From: Terripilifer sp031921685
GTDB lineage: Bacteria > Pseudomonadota > Alphaproteobacteria > Rhizobiales > Beijerinckiaceae
Assembly: GCF_031921685.1 (NCBI RefSeq)
Contig: NZ_JAPDHU010000001.1
Location: 2,230,948-2,294,947 of the forward strand
Direction of reading: 5' to 3'
DNA length: 64,000 nucleotides
Shown here piece after piece: positions 26,501 through 33,316 of this stretch. A model generated the notes under the pieces. It was not told the origin of the DNA and ran no database searches. It saw nothing but the letters and a program-made list of their open reading frames with translations. Numbering within the stretch: position 1 is the first letter of the stretch; each line of letters starts with the position of its first letter. The position numbers and the translations under genes were made by a program.

Positions 26501-27271
26501 GCTGCTATTCAGCGTGAGACTGCTTTCGGCGCCCGATGCGATGGCGCCCGAGGCATTGTTCGCGCCCATGCTGAACGTGTTCACGTTGTTGAGGATGATC
26601 GAGCCTTTAGCGTCTACGAAGACAGCAGAAGCGCCCGCACCGTAGGTCTGGATATCGGTGCGGGTGAGGGTGATCATCCCACCGCTGGCCACGTAGGCAC
26701 CATAGGAGCCGTCGCCGTAGGTGTTCACCGCGCTATCGGTCAACGTAACCTTGCTGCCCGTTCCCGTCGCTACAATGCCGTGGGCACCGCCATCGTTGGT
26801 GTAGATGGCTGTATTGTCGCCGATGATCACGCCTCCGCCATTGGCGAAAAGAGCGTGGCTGCCCGTGCCATAGGTCGTGATCTCGCTGAGCGTCGTGCTG
26901 TCGTTTGGGGTGCCGGTTAAAGTGATCGTCCCGCTGTCGCCCGCATATGCGCCGTAGCCGCTGCCGGTTACCAAAAGATGGGTCGAGGTGGCACTATAGC
27001 TCCCAGTGCCGAAGACTTCGACCACGGTGCCCGCGCTGGTCCGATCGGTGAAGGCGGGATCCACGCAATTGCCGGAGGAGATGCTAACCGCCGCTGGCGC
27101 GCCTGCGCATTGGGCGAGGGCTTGAGCGGAAGGCAGCAGCGCCATCGCCGCGGTGGCCAAGATGGTGCGGCGGCAGCCGACGGAGCCCAACAGCGTCCAT
27201 TTCAGCGAGTTACCCAACCATAGATCCAAATCTGCAACGGCAATTGGCGATTCCATGCGATTTGTACGCAT
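23528..27271 (-). CDS. Autotransporter (type Va) with beta-helical passenger
   Basis: 1247 residues from ATG 27271 (GGGGG about 9 nt upstream). A long signal region ends at LLPSAQALAQC (about 40-52). The passenger (about 60-850) is a repetitive Gly/Thr/Ser-rich beta-helix with degenerate repeats of about 35-45 residues of the type GxGSxGxxAxxGGxITLTxxxIxTxG. The last 280 residues form the outer-membrane barrel (ALYAPIPAIGRQMGLATLGTLHERVGEQ...), ending in FGVRINW with the terminal aromatic residue typical for BamA recognition. The passenger is probably displayed on the surface as an adhesin; no protease motif is seen. A MucR gene lies just upstream on the same strand. Confidence 0.92.
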   Translation of the reverse strand: MRTNRMESPIAVADLDLWLGNSLKWTLLGSVGCRRTILATAAMALLPSAQALAQCAGAPAAVSISSGNCVDPAFTDRTSAGTVVEVFGTGSYSATSTHLLVTGSGYGAYAGDSGTITLTGTPNDSTTLSEITTYGTGSHALFANGGGVIIGDNTAIYTNDGGAHGIVATGTGSKVTLTDSAVNTYGDGSYGAYVASGGMITLTRTDIQTYGAGASAVFVDAKGSIILNNVNTFSMGANNASGAIASGAESSLTLNSSYINVYSNDAVGLLAADGGTINLNGGAVVTGDYYGGTVIANSPGILARGTGSTIQVSNGATSATYGANSPGVWADAGGRIDFSGYGIFTYQPNSPGAQADGGSTVTLTDTIVRTSGPSSAGVLVRGGSTIIVTGTEITSGYRVTGGSPPVLQFPDAEIGLEAHGADVIGAGSRLQAENANITTNGDGAVGVRVSQGGTAVIIGGTIVTHGADTATVGGADGARAADAGSSIILTGTSVSTANVNAMGLHALAGGTIAATDVTVATQGQNSFGIQAQDAGSTITLTRAAITTAGDAATGIQANNSGNVQVTGGSVATTGSAAHGIAAINGGTLTTSGTVVAADGAGSAAIYLAGSAPSTISITGGSLRAASNAIVLAEGGTGTVSITGGTSITPALVNGRLLLARVTEDGVGNPANLTLNIAGMPALTGDVVVDPSTLAYNLSNSNWTGNLVLAGPGNTATATLDGSKWTGDLLADPSNTADVALTKGSLWTGLAQNATNVAIDANSAWNVTGDSNATGAVTNAGLIQFLSRSQGYTVLTAGNYIGNNGRIGFNTYLGSDNSPSNLLIINGGAATGNTALLIANTGGPGALTVADGIRLVQVTNGGSTAAGAFTLSQRVAAGAYEYQLFRGGSTDPNDWFLRSTLITDSSNPGQPPSPPSGPVIPLYRPEVALYAPIPAIGRQMGLATLGTLHERVGEQENIRALTGRGYANGGWVRVIGERTTNNWNGTVNSRATANLIGLQGGVDVIRTNPYAGGHRDHLGIYGAYTDYNAPSVSGFALGVQNLRVGRLSMTGSSLGAYWTHFGPSGWYVDAVLQHTWYDVKARSDYGTGLSTKATGFTASLETGYPIRFGDGNRWLIEPQAQIISQTMSVDRSGDAYSTVNWKAGNAWTGRLGARLQYSNQDAQGRLWQPYARINLWHSFAGNDGALFGPSSPIMETRFGGTSLEVGGGITVRVNKNLSFYGQGSYRWSLDGRSRQSPTLGTFGVRINW

Positions 27272-27464
27272 CGATGCAGCCCCCTTCCGCGAATCATCTG
27301 CAGCCAGAAACCCCAAGAAGCAATAACGGCCGATCTTATTAAGACTTTACAAGTGGGCAATCATCAAAGGTTTGGTTCGACGAAAGAGCCCGAAAGGACG
27401 GCTAAAACGATTCCCGTTCTATGACCTCATCACTCTGATCCTAAGCAAAAAACAGCCTAAGTAA

Positions 27465-27899
27465 TTAGACCCGCTTAGCCACCCGACCGCGACGCTGTTG
27501 GCCAAGGTGGATTTCCTTGGCCAATTGCGAACGAATTTTGGCATAGTTGGGCGCGACCATCGGATAGTCCGACGGCAGGCGCCATTTCTCGCGATATTGC
27601 TCGGGGCTCATATTGTACTGCGAGCGCAAGTGGCGGCGCAGCGATTTAAAGCGCTTCCCGTCTTCCAAACAGATGATGAAATCGTCATGGACCGAGCGGC
27701 GCGCAGGAACTGCGGGTATGGGCGGCTCGATCATCTTAGCGGATTTCGATAAACCGCCTATTCGCGCCAGCGCAGAATGAACCTCTGAGATAAGCTTTGG
27801 CAGTGCAGTCGTCGGAACAGGATTGTTTCTAACGTAAGCGGACACAATATCAGCGGCGAGTACAATCAAATTAGCCCCATGGTCGTTCTGATCGCTCAT
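27465..27899 (-). CDS. MucR/Ros family transcriptional regulator
   Basis: 144 residues. The C-terminal half is the family DNA-binding region: DDFIICLEDGKRFKSLRRHLRSQYNMSPEQYREKWRLPSDYPMVAPNYAKIRSQLAKEIHLGQ. The zinc-finger ligands are reduced (Cys, Asp, His, His spacing as in MucR). MucR proteins are H-NS-like silencers binding AT-rich promoters in Hyphomicrobiales and often control surface adhesins and polysaccharides. Its place 194 bp upstream of the autotransporter in the same direction suggests that as a target. Confidence 0.95.
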   Translation of the reverse strand: MSDQNDHGANLIVLAADIVSAYVRNNPVPTTALPKLISEVHSALARIGGLSKSAKMIEPPIPAVPARRSVHDDFIICLEDGKRFKSLRRHLRSQYNMSPEQYREKWRLPSDYPMVAPNYAKIRSQLAKEIHLGQQRRGRVAKRV

Positions 27900-27990
27900 G
27901 GCCCTACCTGCCTAATCCTCAAAAAACATCAAAATATAAATGCAAGAACTAGCTCTCAAAATCACGCTTGCTGAATTGCGGACTTAGCAT

Positions 27991-28815
27991 TCAGTCGTCC
28001 TTGAATTGAACATGTTTATTTAGTTTTTGTTCGCTCCGTGATATCGGCGCTTTTAGAGACCGTTTCACACGATGGTTGCTATTCGCAACAGACTGCCCCG
28101 TCGGTGATTTGCCAAAAAAATAATTCTTCTGCCACTTCTGCTCTAAGGCGACAGGATCTCCAGCCCGTAAAGCAAAGTTAAACTTACTGCGCTCGCTCAG
28201 CCAGTTCTTGTATTCCCAATGTAGTTCACGATTTTCGTCGAGGCGACTGATGACGGGTTGGATGGTCTCAATCGGAAGGGCGGGCATCGGGGTAATGAAG
28301 CAGAACGGTTCATCTCTTTCGAAATGAATTGTCCCCGGTTCTGTGAATTTCCAGTTCATTGTGAAAGTGAAGGGCAGCCAATCGGTTTCAACCAATCCAT
28401 CGAGAGCCTGTATCCCGTGCTTGAGCCGGTTCGGTGCTCCTCGTGCCCAGAGCATCCAACCCGGATCAGTTCGGAATAGATAACCTACGTGAAAGGTAAG
28501 GATCCCATGTCCAAAGCCAAGCGATACTTGCCGAAGCTCGTCGCCTCGATCGTCCGGCCGCAAGATAATATCACTTTCGCCGTTATAGCCTGTCCAAGTT
28601 GCGGAGAAACCGGAAGGATTGAGCAACTCCCAGCCAGAAGTGTTCGCAATCGTTAACGGTGTGCAACGATAGGCGAAGTGCTGGTTTGTATAGTCCATCC
28701 AATCACGCTCACTTACGCCTGGAACCAGCTTGGGTGCAGGATCGTGAATGGCATAGCATTCCAGTTTCAACGGTGGAGATGTGTCTCCTTCGTCAGGGCG
28801 GTCACTCTGGGGCAT
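27991..28815 (-). CDS. DUF6065 family protein, paralogue 1
   Basis: 274 residues. Family pattern: WMDYTNQHFAYRCTPLTIANTSGWELLNPSGFSATWTG, GFGHGILTFHVGYLFRTDPGWMLWARGAPN, LDGLVETDWLPFTFTMNWKFTEPGTIHFERDEPFCFI. Cytoplasmic, no signal. The start overlaps the end of its paralogue by 14 nt, so the two are coupled. The function of the family is not known to me; conserved Trp and charged residues suggest an enzyme or ligand-binding fold. Confidence 0.85.
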   Translation of the reverse strand: MPQSDRPDEGDTSPPLKLECYAIHDPAPKLVPGVSERDWMDYTNQHFAYRCTPLTIANTSGWELLNPSGFSATWTGYNGESDIILRPDDRGDELRQVSLGFGHGILTFHVGYLFRTDPGWMLWARGAPNRLKHGIQALDGLVETDWLPFTFTMNWKFTEPGTIHFERDEPFCFITPMPALPIETIQPVISRLDENRELHWEYKNWLSERSKFNFALRAGDPVALEQKWQKNYFFGKSPTGQSVANSNHRVKRSLKAPISRSEQKLNKHVQFKDD

Positions 28816-29572
28816 GCTTCACCGGACATCCCGAGACAGGAGGCTTGAGTTTACGTTTTACGCGATGGTTGTCATCCGCGACCGAACGCCCGCTCGGTGA
28901 CTTGCCCATAAGATAATTTTTTTGCCATTTCTGTTCGAGGGCAAGAGCGTCGCCGAGCTTCTGGGCGGCTGCAAATTTAGTTCTCTCGCTCGTCCAGATT
29001 TTCAATTCTTTATGCAGATTGGGCTCGTCCTCGATCTGTCGGATGCATGGCTCTATGGATTCAATTGCGACGCTCGGAACGACGGTAATGAAACAGAACG
29101 GCTCGTCTTTCTCGAAATGCACGGTGCAGGGACGCGTGAATTTCCAATTCATGGTGAAGGTGAAGGGTAGCCAATTAGTCTCTACCAAGCCTTCAAGGGG
29201 ATGAATGCCGTCCTTGATGCGGTTCGGCGCCCCCCGGGCCCAGACCACCCAGTCTGGATCGGTACGGAAGAGATAGCCTGGATGGAAGCTGATGATGCCG
29301 TGACCGAAGAAAAAGCCGGTTTGATGGAGACTTTGGCCTGGCTCATGAGGGCGCAGGATGATGTCATCCTTCCCATTACCTCCAGTCCAAGTGGCAGAAA
29401 AACCCGAAGGGTTTAAAAGCTCCCAGCCCGTTGCGTTCGCTATTGCCAGGGGGGTGCACCGATAAGCGAAATGATCGCTTGTTTTGTCCATCCACGATCG
29501 CTCCATGCCCGCGGGCACCAGCAAAGGCGGGGACTTGGAGAGAGCAAAACAATCTAGTTTTGGCGCGTTCAT
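28802..29572 (-). CDS. DUF6065 family protein, paralogue 2
   Basis: 256 residues from ATG 29572, which has GGGG 8 nt upstream (a GTG at 29581 is possible). Same landmarks as its neighbour: WMDKTSDHFAYRCTPLAIANATGWELL, FGHGIISFHPGYLFRTDPDWVVWARGAPN, LEGLVETNWLPFTFTMNWKFTRPCTVHFEKDEPFCFI. The two proteins are clearly a tandem duplication that has diverged. Adjacent divergent copies could form a heteromer (inference). Confidence 0.85.
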   Translation of the reverse strand: MNAPKLDCFALSKSPPLLVPAGMERSWMDKTSDHFAYRCTPLAIANATGWELLNPSGFSATWTGGNGKDDIILRPHEPGQSLHQTGFFFGHGIISFHPGYLFRTDPDWVVWARGAPNRIKDGIHPLEGLVETNWLPFTFTMNWKFTRPCTVHFEKDEPFCFITVVPSVAIESIEPCIRQIEDEPNLHKELKIWTSERTKFAAAQKLGDALALEQKWQKNYLMGKSPSGRSVADDNHRVKRKLKPPVSGCPVKHAPE

Positions 29573-29842
29573 TCCTCGCACCCCAATAATCGATTAGACC
29601 TAACATTGCGGCGGGAAACCTCCCCGCCGCATGAAAACAGATGCTCAACCAATAGATCCCGCCAAGGCGCCAGGGCTCGCCAGAGAAAGCTCCGATGCTT
29701 TTGTCGTCGGGGAAACTCTCTACGGATGAAGCAGAGAAACAATTGGAAGGAGAATCGACCAATGGGTGCGCCCCGCTTCGGCATGCTTGGTCCTAGCCCT
29801 CTCAAGAACAGACCTGAGTTGTCGCACAAGGTATCTGATGCC

Positions 29843-31348
29843 TTAACCAGCCGGTCCCGGAGGTCCCGGAGGTCCCGGAGGTCCCATAGGCCCCTCCGGT
29901 CCGGCAGGTCCGGGAGCGCCAGGCGCTCCCGGATCGCCAGGAGTGCCAGGAGTGCCGGGTTCGCCAGGAGCGCCAGGAGCGCCAGGTTCTCCGGTGGCGC
30001 CAGGAGTACCAGGAGTGCCAGGCAGGCCATCTTTGCCGGGGGTCCCAGGAGTGCCAGGAGTGCCAGGAGTGCCAGGAGTGCCAGGAGTACCAGGAGTACC
30101 AGGAGTTCCCGTGCCAGGCGCCCCGGCGGGGCCCGGAGGACCGGGCGGTCCCGCGATCACTCTGACCGGCGTGCGCCTCGTACTGCTTGGCATATCGGCA
30201 GCATCGCGTCCGATATAGCTGGGCATGTAATCCTCGCGATCGCGCTGCATGAGCGTGCGCTCGCCCAAGGGTGTCGGAGCAGGCGCCGTGAAAGTACCGC
30301 CACGCTTTGCGCCGAAATCTGGACTGCCGTAAACAGCCATCGGCGTAGTCGAATTGCCACTTGTGCCGAAATAGACACGTAGGCCGGCCTTGAAGGTCAG
30401 GTCGCGGCTCTTCCAGTCCGCAAAGCCGGTGTAGTAATCCTTGCTTACCTTGCCATAGGCAACCTCGGCAAAGAGCGAGGCGGCGGTGCCAGTGCTGAAA
30501 TTGGTCAGATATTCGGCGCCGCCAACGATCTGGTTGCGACCACCGGTGAAGCGGTGGCCAATGTTCAATTTCAAGTTATCTGTCGCGTACCAGGCCAACC
30601 GCATATCATCAAAGAAACGGGATCTGCCGTAGAGATTGTCATATTCGACGCCTGCTACCCCTTGCAGCGTAAATCGACCCCAATATAGCTGGGCCTCCAG
30701 GCCACCTTTAACGTTTTGACGACCGTTTACGATGTCGCCAAAGCGCGTTGTAAAATAGCCCGTCCCGTAGAGATAACTGCCGTAAAGGCCAATCGCACCT
30801 ACAGAAGGATCGCGCCAAAATACGTGACCGGCGCCGCCAAAGAAGCCGCTATTGCGGGTAATGCCACCGACACCGTCGATCTGAGCACCGAACGACTGCC
30901 CGAGGGGCACCGCCAACGAGCCGCCAGCGTAGCCGAAAGCAGCCCGCCCAAGATTGCTGCCTCCGCCGAGTTCGAGTTTTCCGTTGATGGCTGCTACGGC
31001 TTGAGTGCCAGGCGGCGCCTGTGGAGGCAGGCCACCACCCGCGATGGCAGGGCCGGCGATAGGCGGACCCGCAATCGCAGGAATATGCTCCACATAATCC
31101 CGCCCAGACCGGGCTGCTGGTCTTGATCCACCAGCATTAAGCCTACGCAACTCCGCTTTCGCTTTAGCAGCCTCAGTGGTCGCCGTCTTTAACTCGCTCT
31201 CCAACGCTTTTTGCCGCGTTTGAAGATCAACAATCATCTTATAGAGCTGTTCATTCGTTGCCGTCTGGGCTGAGCCGGATGTAGCAGCCCAAAAGCAGGC
31301 CATAGCAAAAACGGAGCAACTGAGTGTGAGCTCTGTGCGCAAAGACAT
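29843..31348 (-). CDS. Outer-membrane beta-barrel protein with collagen-like C-terminal tail
   Basis: 501 residues from ATG 31348 (GGGGAAG just upstream; the frame extends 14 codons further). Signal peptide ending AATSGSAQT, a short coiled coil (NEQLYKMIVDLQTRQKALESELKTATTEAAKAKAELRRL), a Pro/Ala-rich linker, then a beta-barrel-like domain (about 120-350) with alternating hydrophobic/aromatic strands such as VGAIGLYGSYLYGTGYF. Residues 400-501 are Gly-X-Y triplets (GTP, GAP, GEP, GPP), one GKD, with a single interruption. The coiled coil could nucleate trimerisation of the collagen part. Collagen tails on Gram-negative surface proteins are uncommon. Confidence 0.85.
   Translation of the reverse strand: MSLRTELTLSCSVFAMACFWAATSGSAQTATNEQLYKMIVDLQTRQKALESELKTATTEAAKAKAELRRLNAGGSRPAARSGRDYVEHIPAIAGPPIAGPAIAGGGLPPQAPPGTQAVAAINGKLELGGGSNLGRAAFGYAGGSLAVPLGQSFGAQIDGVGGITRNSGFFGGAGHVFWRDPSVGAIGLYGSYLYGTGYFTTRFGDIVNGRQNVKGGLEAQLYWGRFTLQGVAGVEYDNLYGRSRFFDDMRLAWYATDNLKLNIGHRFTGGRNQIVGGAEYLTNFSTGTAASLFAEVAYGKVSKDYYTGFADWKSRDLTFKAGLRVYFGTSGNSTTPMAVYGSPDFGAKRGGTFTAPAPTPLGERTLMQRDREDYMPSYIGRDAADMPSSTRRTPVRVIAGPPGPPGPAGAPGTGTPGTPGTPGTPGTPGTPGTPGTPGKDGLPGTPGTPGATGEPGAPGAPGEPGTPGTPGDPGAPGAPGPAGPEGPMGPPGPPGPPGPAG
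29846..30151. repeat. Coding tandem repeat: 9-bp units encoding collagen Gly-X-Y triplets
   Basis: On the plus strand units such as CCAGGAGTG recur head to tail, densest at 30045-30110, and GGAGGTCCC recurs near 29865-29885. They encode the Gly-X-Y tail of the overlapping gene. Near-identical 9-bp units can gain or lose copies by slippage without frameshift, so tail length should vary between strains. Confidence 0.85.
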
Positions 31349-31458
31349 GATCTTCCCCACTATGATCGAAGGATATGATGACGCAGGCAATACGATCAGA
31401 ATAAACGGATGCCTGAAGCTGCAAGGCGCTCGCCGTTAACGCAGCGAGGATGTTCAGA

Positions 31459-32214
31459 TCAGGCGTGGACGACGATGACGCGCGTACCGTTCGGCACGCG
31501 GCTTGCGAGATCAATGATGTCGGCGTTACTCATGCGAATGCAGCCGGATGAGACCGGCATGCCGACGCTGAATGGATCGTTCGTACCGTGAATTCGATAG
31601 AGCGTGTCCGCGCCGTTGGCATAAAGATAGAGTGCTCGCGCACCAAGCGGGTTCTCCGCGCCGCCAGCCGTCCATCGGGCCATCGGATCGCGGCTGCGCA
31701 TTTCCGGAGGCGGCGTCCAATCTGGCCAGTCGGCCTTTCGACCAACATAAACAGAACCGCGCCAAGCAAAACCGTCGCGACCGGTCGCGACAACATACCG
31801 AATAGCCTTCCTATCTGGCAGTGTCAGATAGAGTAGCCGCTGCTGTGCATCAACGACGATTGTGCCTGGAGGCGCTTGCGTCGGATTGTCGACAACCATC
31901 CGCGCATAAAGTGGGTTGGGTCGGACTTGCGGCATCAGCGACAGGAAATGAACATCGCGGTGCGAGAGCGCAGCGGGCGCCTGGGCCACAATCTGCGCTT
32001 CTGGCCGGGACGTTGCCGTTTCCGAAACACAGCCCCCAAGCGCCAACGCAGCCACGACAAAGGACACACGAGCCTGGAGGTCGCTGGCCTTGCTCTTCGA
32101 TTGCGACAAGGAAGGATATTCGAGATCGCGGGAAGCCGAAACCGCCACGCTTCGCAGGCGGCCAGCCTGCTCCTCAGGCAACAACCTGAGCCTGTCTAAA
32201 TTTTCGGGAATCAT
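31459..32214 (-). CDS. L,D-transpeptidase (YkuD) lipoprotein
   Basis: 251 residues. The catalytic YkuD domain (about 115-250) has LYRIHGTNDPFSVGMPVSSGCIRMSNADIIDL, with His and Cys of the HGTN...SSGCIRM signature, plus an N-terminal strand PPGTIVVDAQQRLLYLT. A lipobox ALALGGC near residue 62 suggests a lipoprotein, but it lies far from ATG 32214, so the true start may be further in (GTG before SFVVAALALGGC leaves almost no basic n-region). It forms 3-3 cross-links in peptidoglycan or attaches outer-membrane proteins to it, acting in the periplasm. The 32215-32606 spacer carries a four-site operator. Confidence 0.9.
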   Translation of the reverse strand: MIPENLDRLRLLPEEQAGRLRSVAVSASRDLEYPSLSQSKSKASDLQARVSFVVAALALGGCVSETATSRPEAQIVAQAPAALSHRDVHFLSLMPQVRPNPLYARMVVDNPTQAPPGTIVVDAQQRLLYLTLPDRKAIRYVVATGRDGFAWRGSVYVGRKADWPDWTPPPEMRSRDPMARWTAGGAENPLGARALYLYANGADTLYRIHGTNDPFSVGMPVSSGCIRMSNADIIDLASRVPNGTRVIVVHA

Positions 32215-32326
32215 TTAACCCCCATAGAAGCCGGAGATTGAACGCTCCAGCCAAGCCAATTAGCGATCCTGTACTTAGAAAACTCGAATCGCTTAAGAAT
32301 ATGGAGGCTCAGATACACTCACAATG

Positions 32327-32370
32327 ACAGTATATTACAGTATATCTCACATACTGTCTCATTCTGTCAC
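32327..32370. promoter_or_regulatory. Four-site operator: two direct ACAGTATAT(T/C) facing two ATACTGT-like sites
   Basis: Sites ACAGTATATT and ACAGTATATC follow each other at exactly 10 bp; after TCAC come ATACTGTCTC and ATTCTGTCAC, again 10 bp apart and in inverse orientation. One-turn direct repeats are typical binding sites of OmpR-type regulators. It lies about 113-156 bp upstream of the transpeptidase start, between it and the response-regulator gene. The rest of the 32215-32606 spacer shows nothing else. Confidence 0.6.
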
Positions 32371-32606
32371 TCAGCCTGTGCCGATGACATTTGGCGACGA
32401 CGAGCAGCTGTGATCATGGCGTTTATGACCGCAGAGCCTGCACGGCTACGCGGTAAGGCGATGCGCCCGGCGTCATTTTAACTCTCGCCCTGATTGGAAC
32501 AAAGACGGCGGCGCTGCTCGTTCCCCGCGTCTGCTGTCGGCGGCCTGCAAAATGCTCCCTGCTTGCTCTCTTCATGATCGAGCTCGCGCGCCGAAACGCA
32601 GTCACT

Positions 32607-33314
32607 CTAATCAGAGAAAGAGAAGCCAATCCCGCGAATCGAATGAAGAGGAAGAAGCATGTTGGACTTCTGGGCCCGTCGCCGCAGACGGCTCACGATG
32701 GTGTCTATTTGACCATAGTCAAAGTCATAAACGTTGCCGCCCATTGCTTCGACGAATGCGCGCCGCTCGACGGTTTTACCACGTTCTTTGAACAGGAGTT
32801 CCAAAAAGCTCCTCTCCGAGGTAGTCAAGCGAAGGCGGTGGCCTATTCCGTCGGTGAGTACCCATCCGCCTTCCACCAGCGCCCATTGAAGAGGAGGAGG
32901 CGGCACACCGTGTTTATTCAGACGTCCATTGAGCGCCCTGACCGTGGCAGCCAATTCCCGGGCATCAATCGGTTTGACAAGATAAGCATCTGCTCCTTTT
33001 TCAAGACCATTGACCCTGTCATCTATAGAGCCTCGGGCCGTCGCCATGATGATCCCGACCGGTTGCGATGCACGCAAGTGAGCGGCGATGGACAGGCCGT
33101 CCTCGCCATCCAAACCAATGTCGAGAATCACGATGTCGGCCGGCCTGGCAGCGTAAGCTCTGTAGAGTGCCGCTGCGTTGTTAAATTCCTGTACGTTTAA
33201 ACCCAGCCTCGACAATCCAAAGACCATTTCCTCGCAAAAGTCCCTGTCGTCATCGACAAGATAAACGAGGGGGGATAGCGCAGCATCGCTCCGCCTCCAA
33301 CCTTCTCCAGTCAT
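32607..33314 (-). CDS. OmpR-family response regulator
   Basis: 235 residues. Receiver domain with acidic triad DDD (21-23) and phospho-acceptor Asp65 (VILDIGLDGEDG), Thr in ATARG, Lys in YLVKPID. C-terminal winged helix (about 135-235): LTTSERSFLELLFKERGKTVERRAFVEAM...IDTIVSRLRRRAQKSN...IRGIGFSF. ATG 33314 has GGGGG 8 nt upstream. Its start is 2 bp from that of the divergent kinase. Likely target: the four-site operator at 32327 ahead of the L,D-transpeptidase. Confidence 0.93.
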   Translation of the reverse strand: MTGEGWRRSDAALSPLVYLVDDDRDFCEEMVFGLSRLGLNVQEFNNAAALYRAYAARPADIVILDIGLDGEDGLSIAAHLRASQPVGIIMATARGSIDDRVNGLEKGADAYLVKPIDARELAATVRALNGRLNKHGVPPPPLQWALVEGGWVLTDGIGHRLRLTTSERSFLELLFKERGKTVERRAFVEAMGGNVYDFDYGQIDTIVSRLRRRAQKSNMLLPLHSIRGIGFSFSD

Positions 33315-33316
33315 CC

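Noticed and set aside
29900..30115. CRISPR-like array of short direct repeats
   Set aside because: Units are 9 bp, contiguous, without spacers, and encode Gly-X-Y triplets of an open reading frame.
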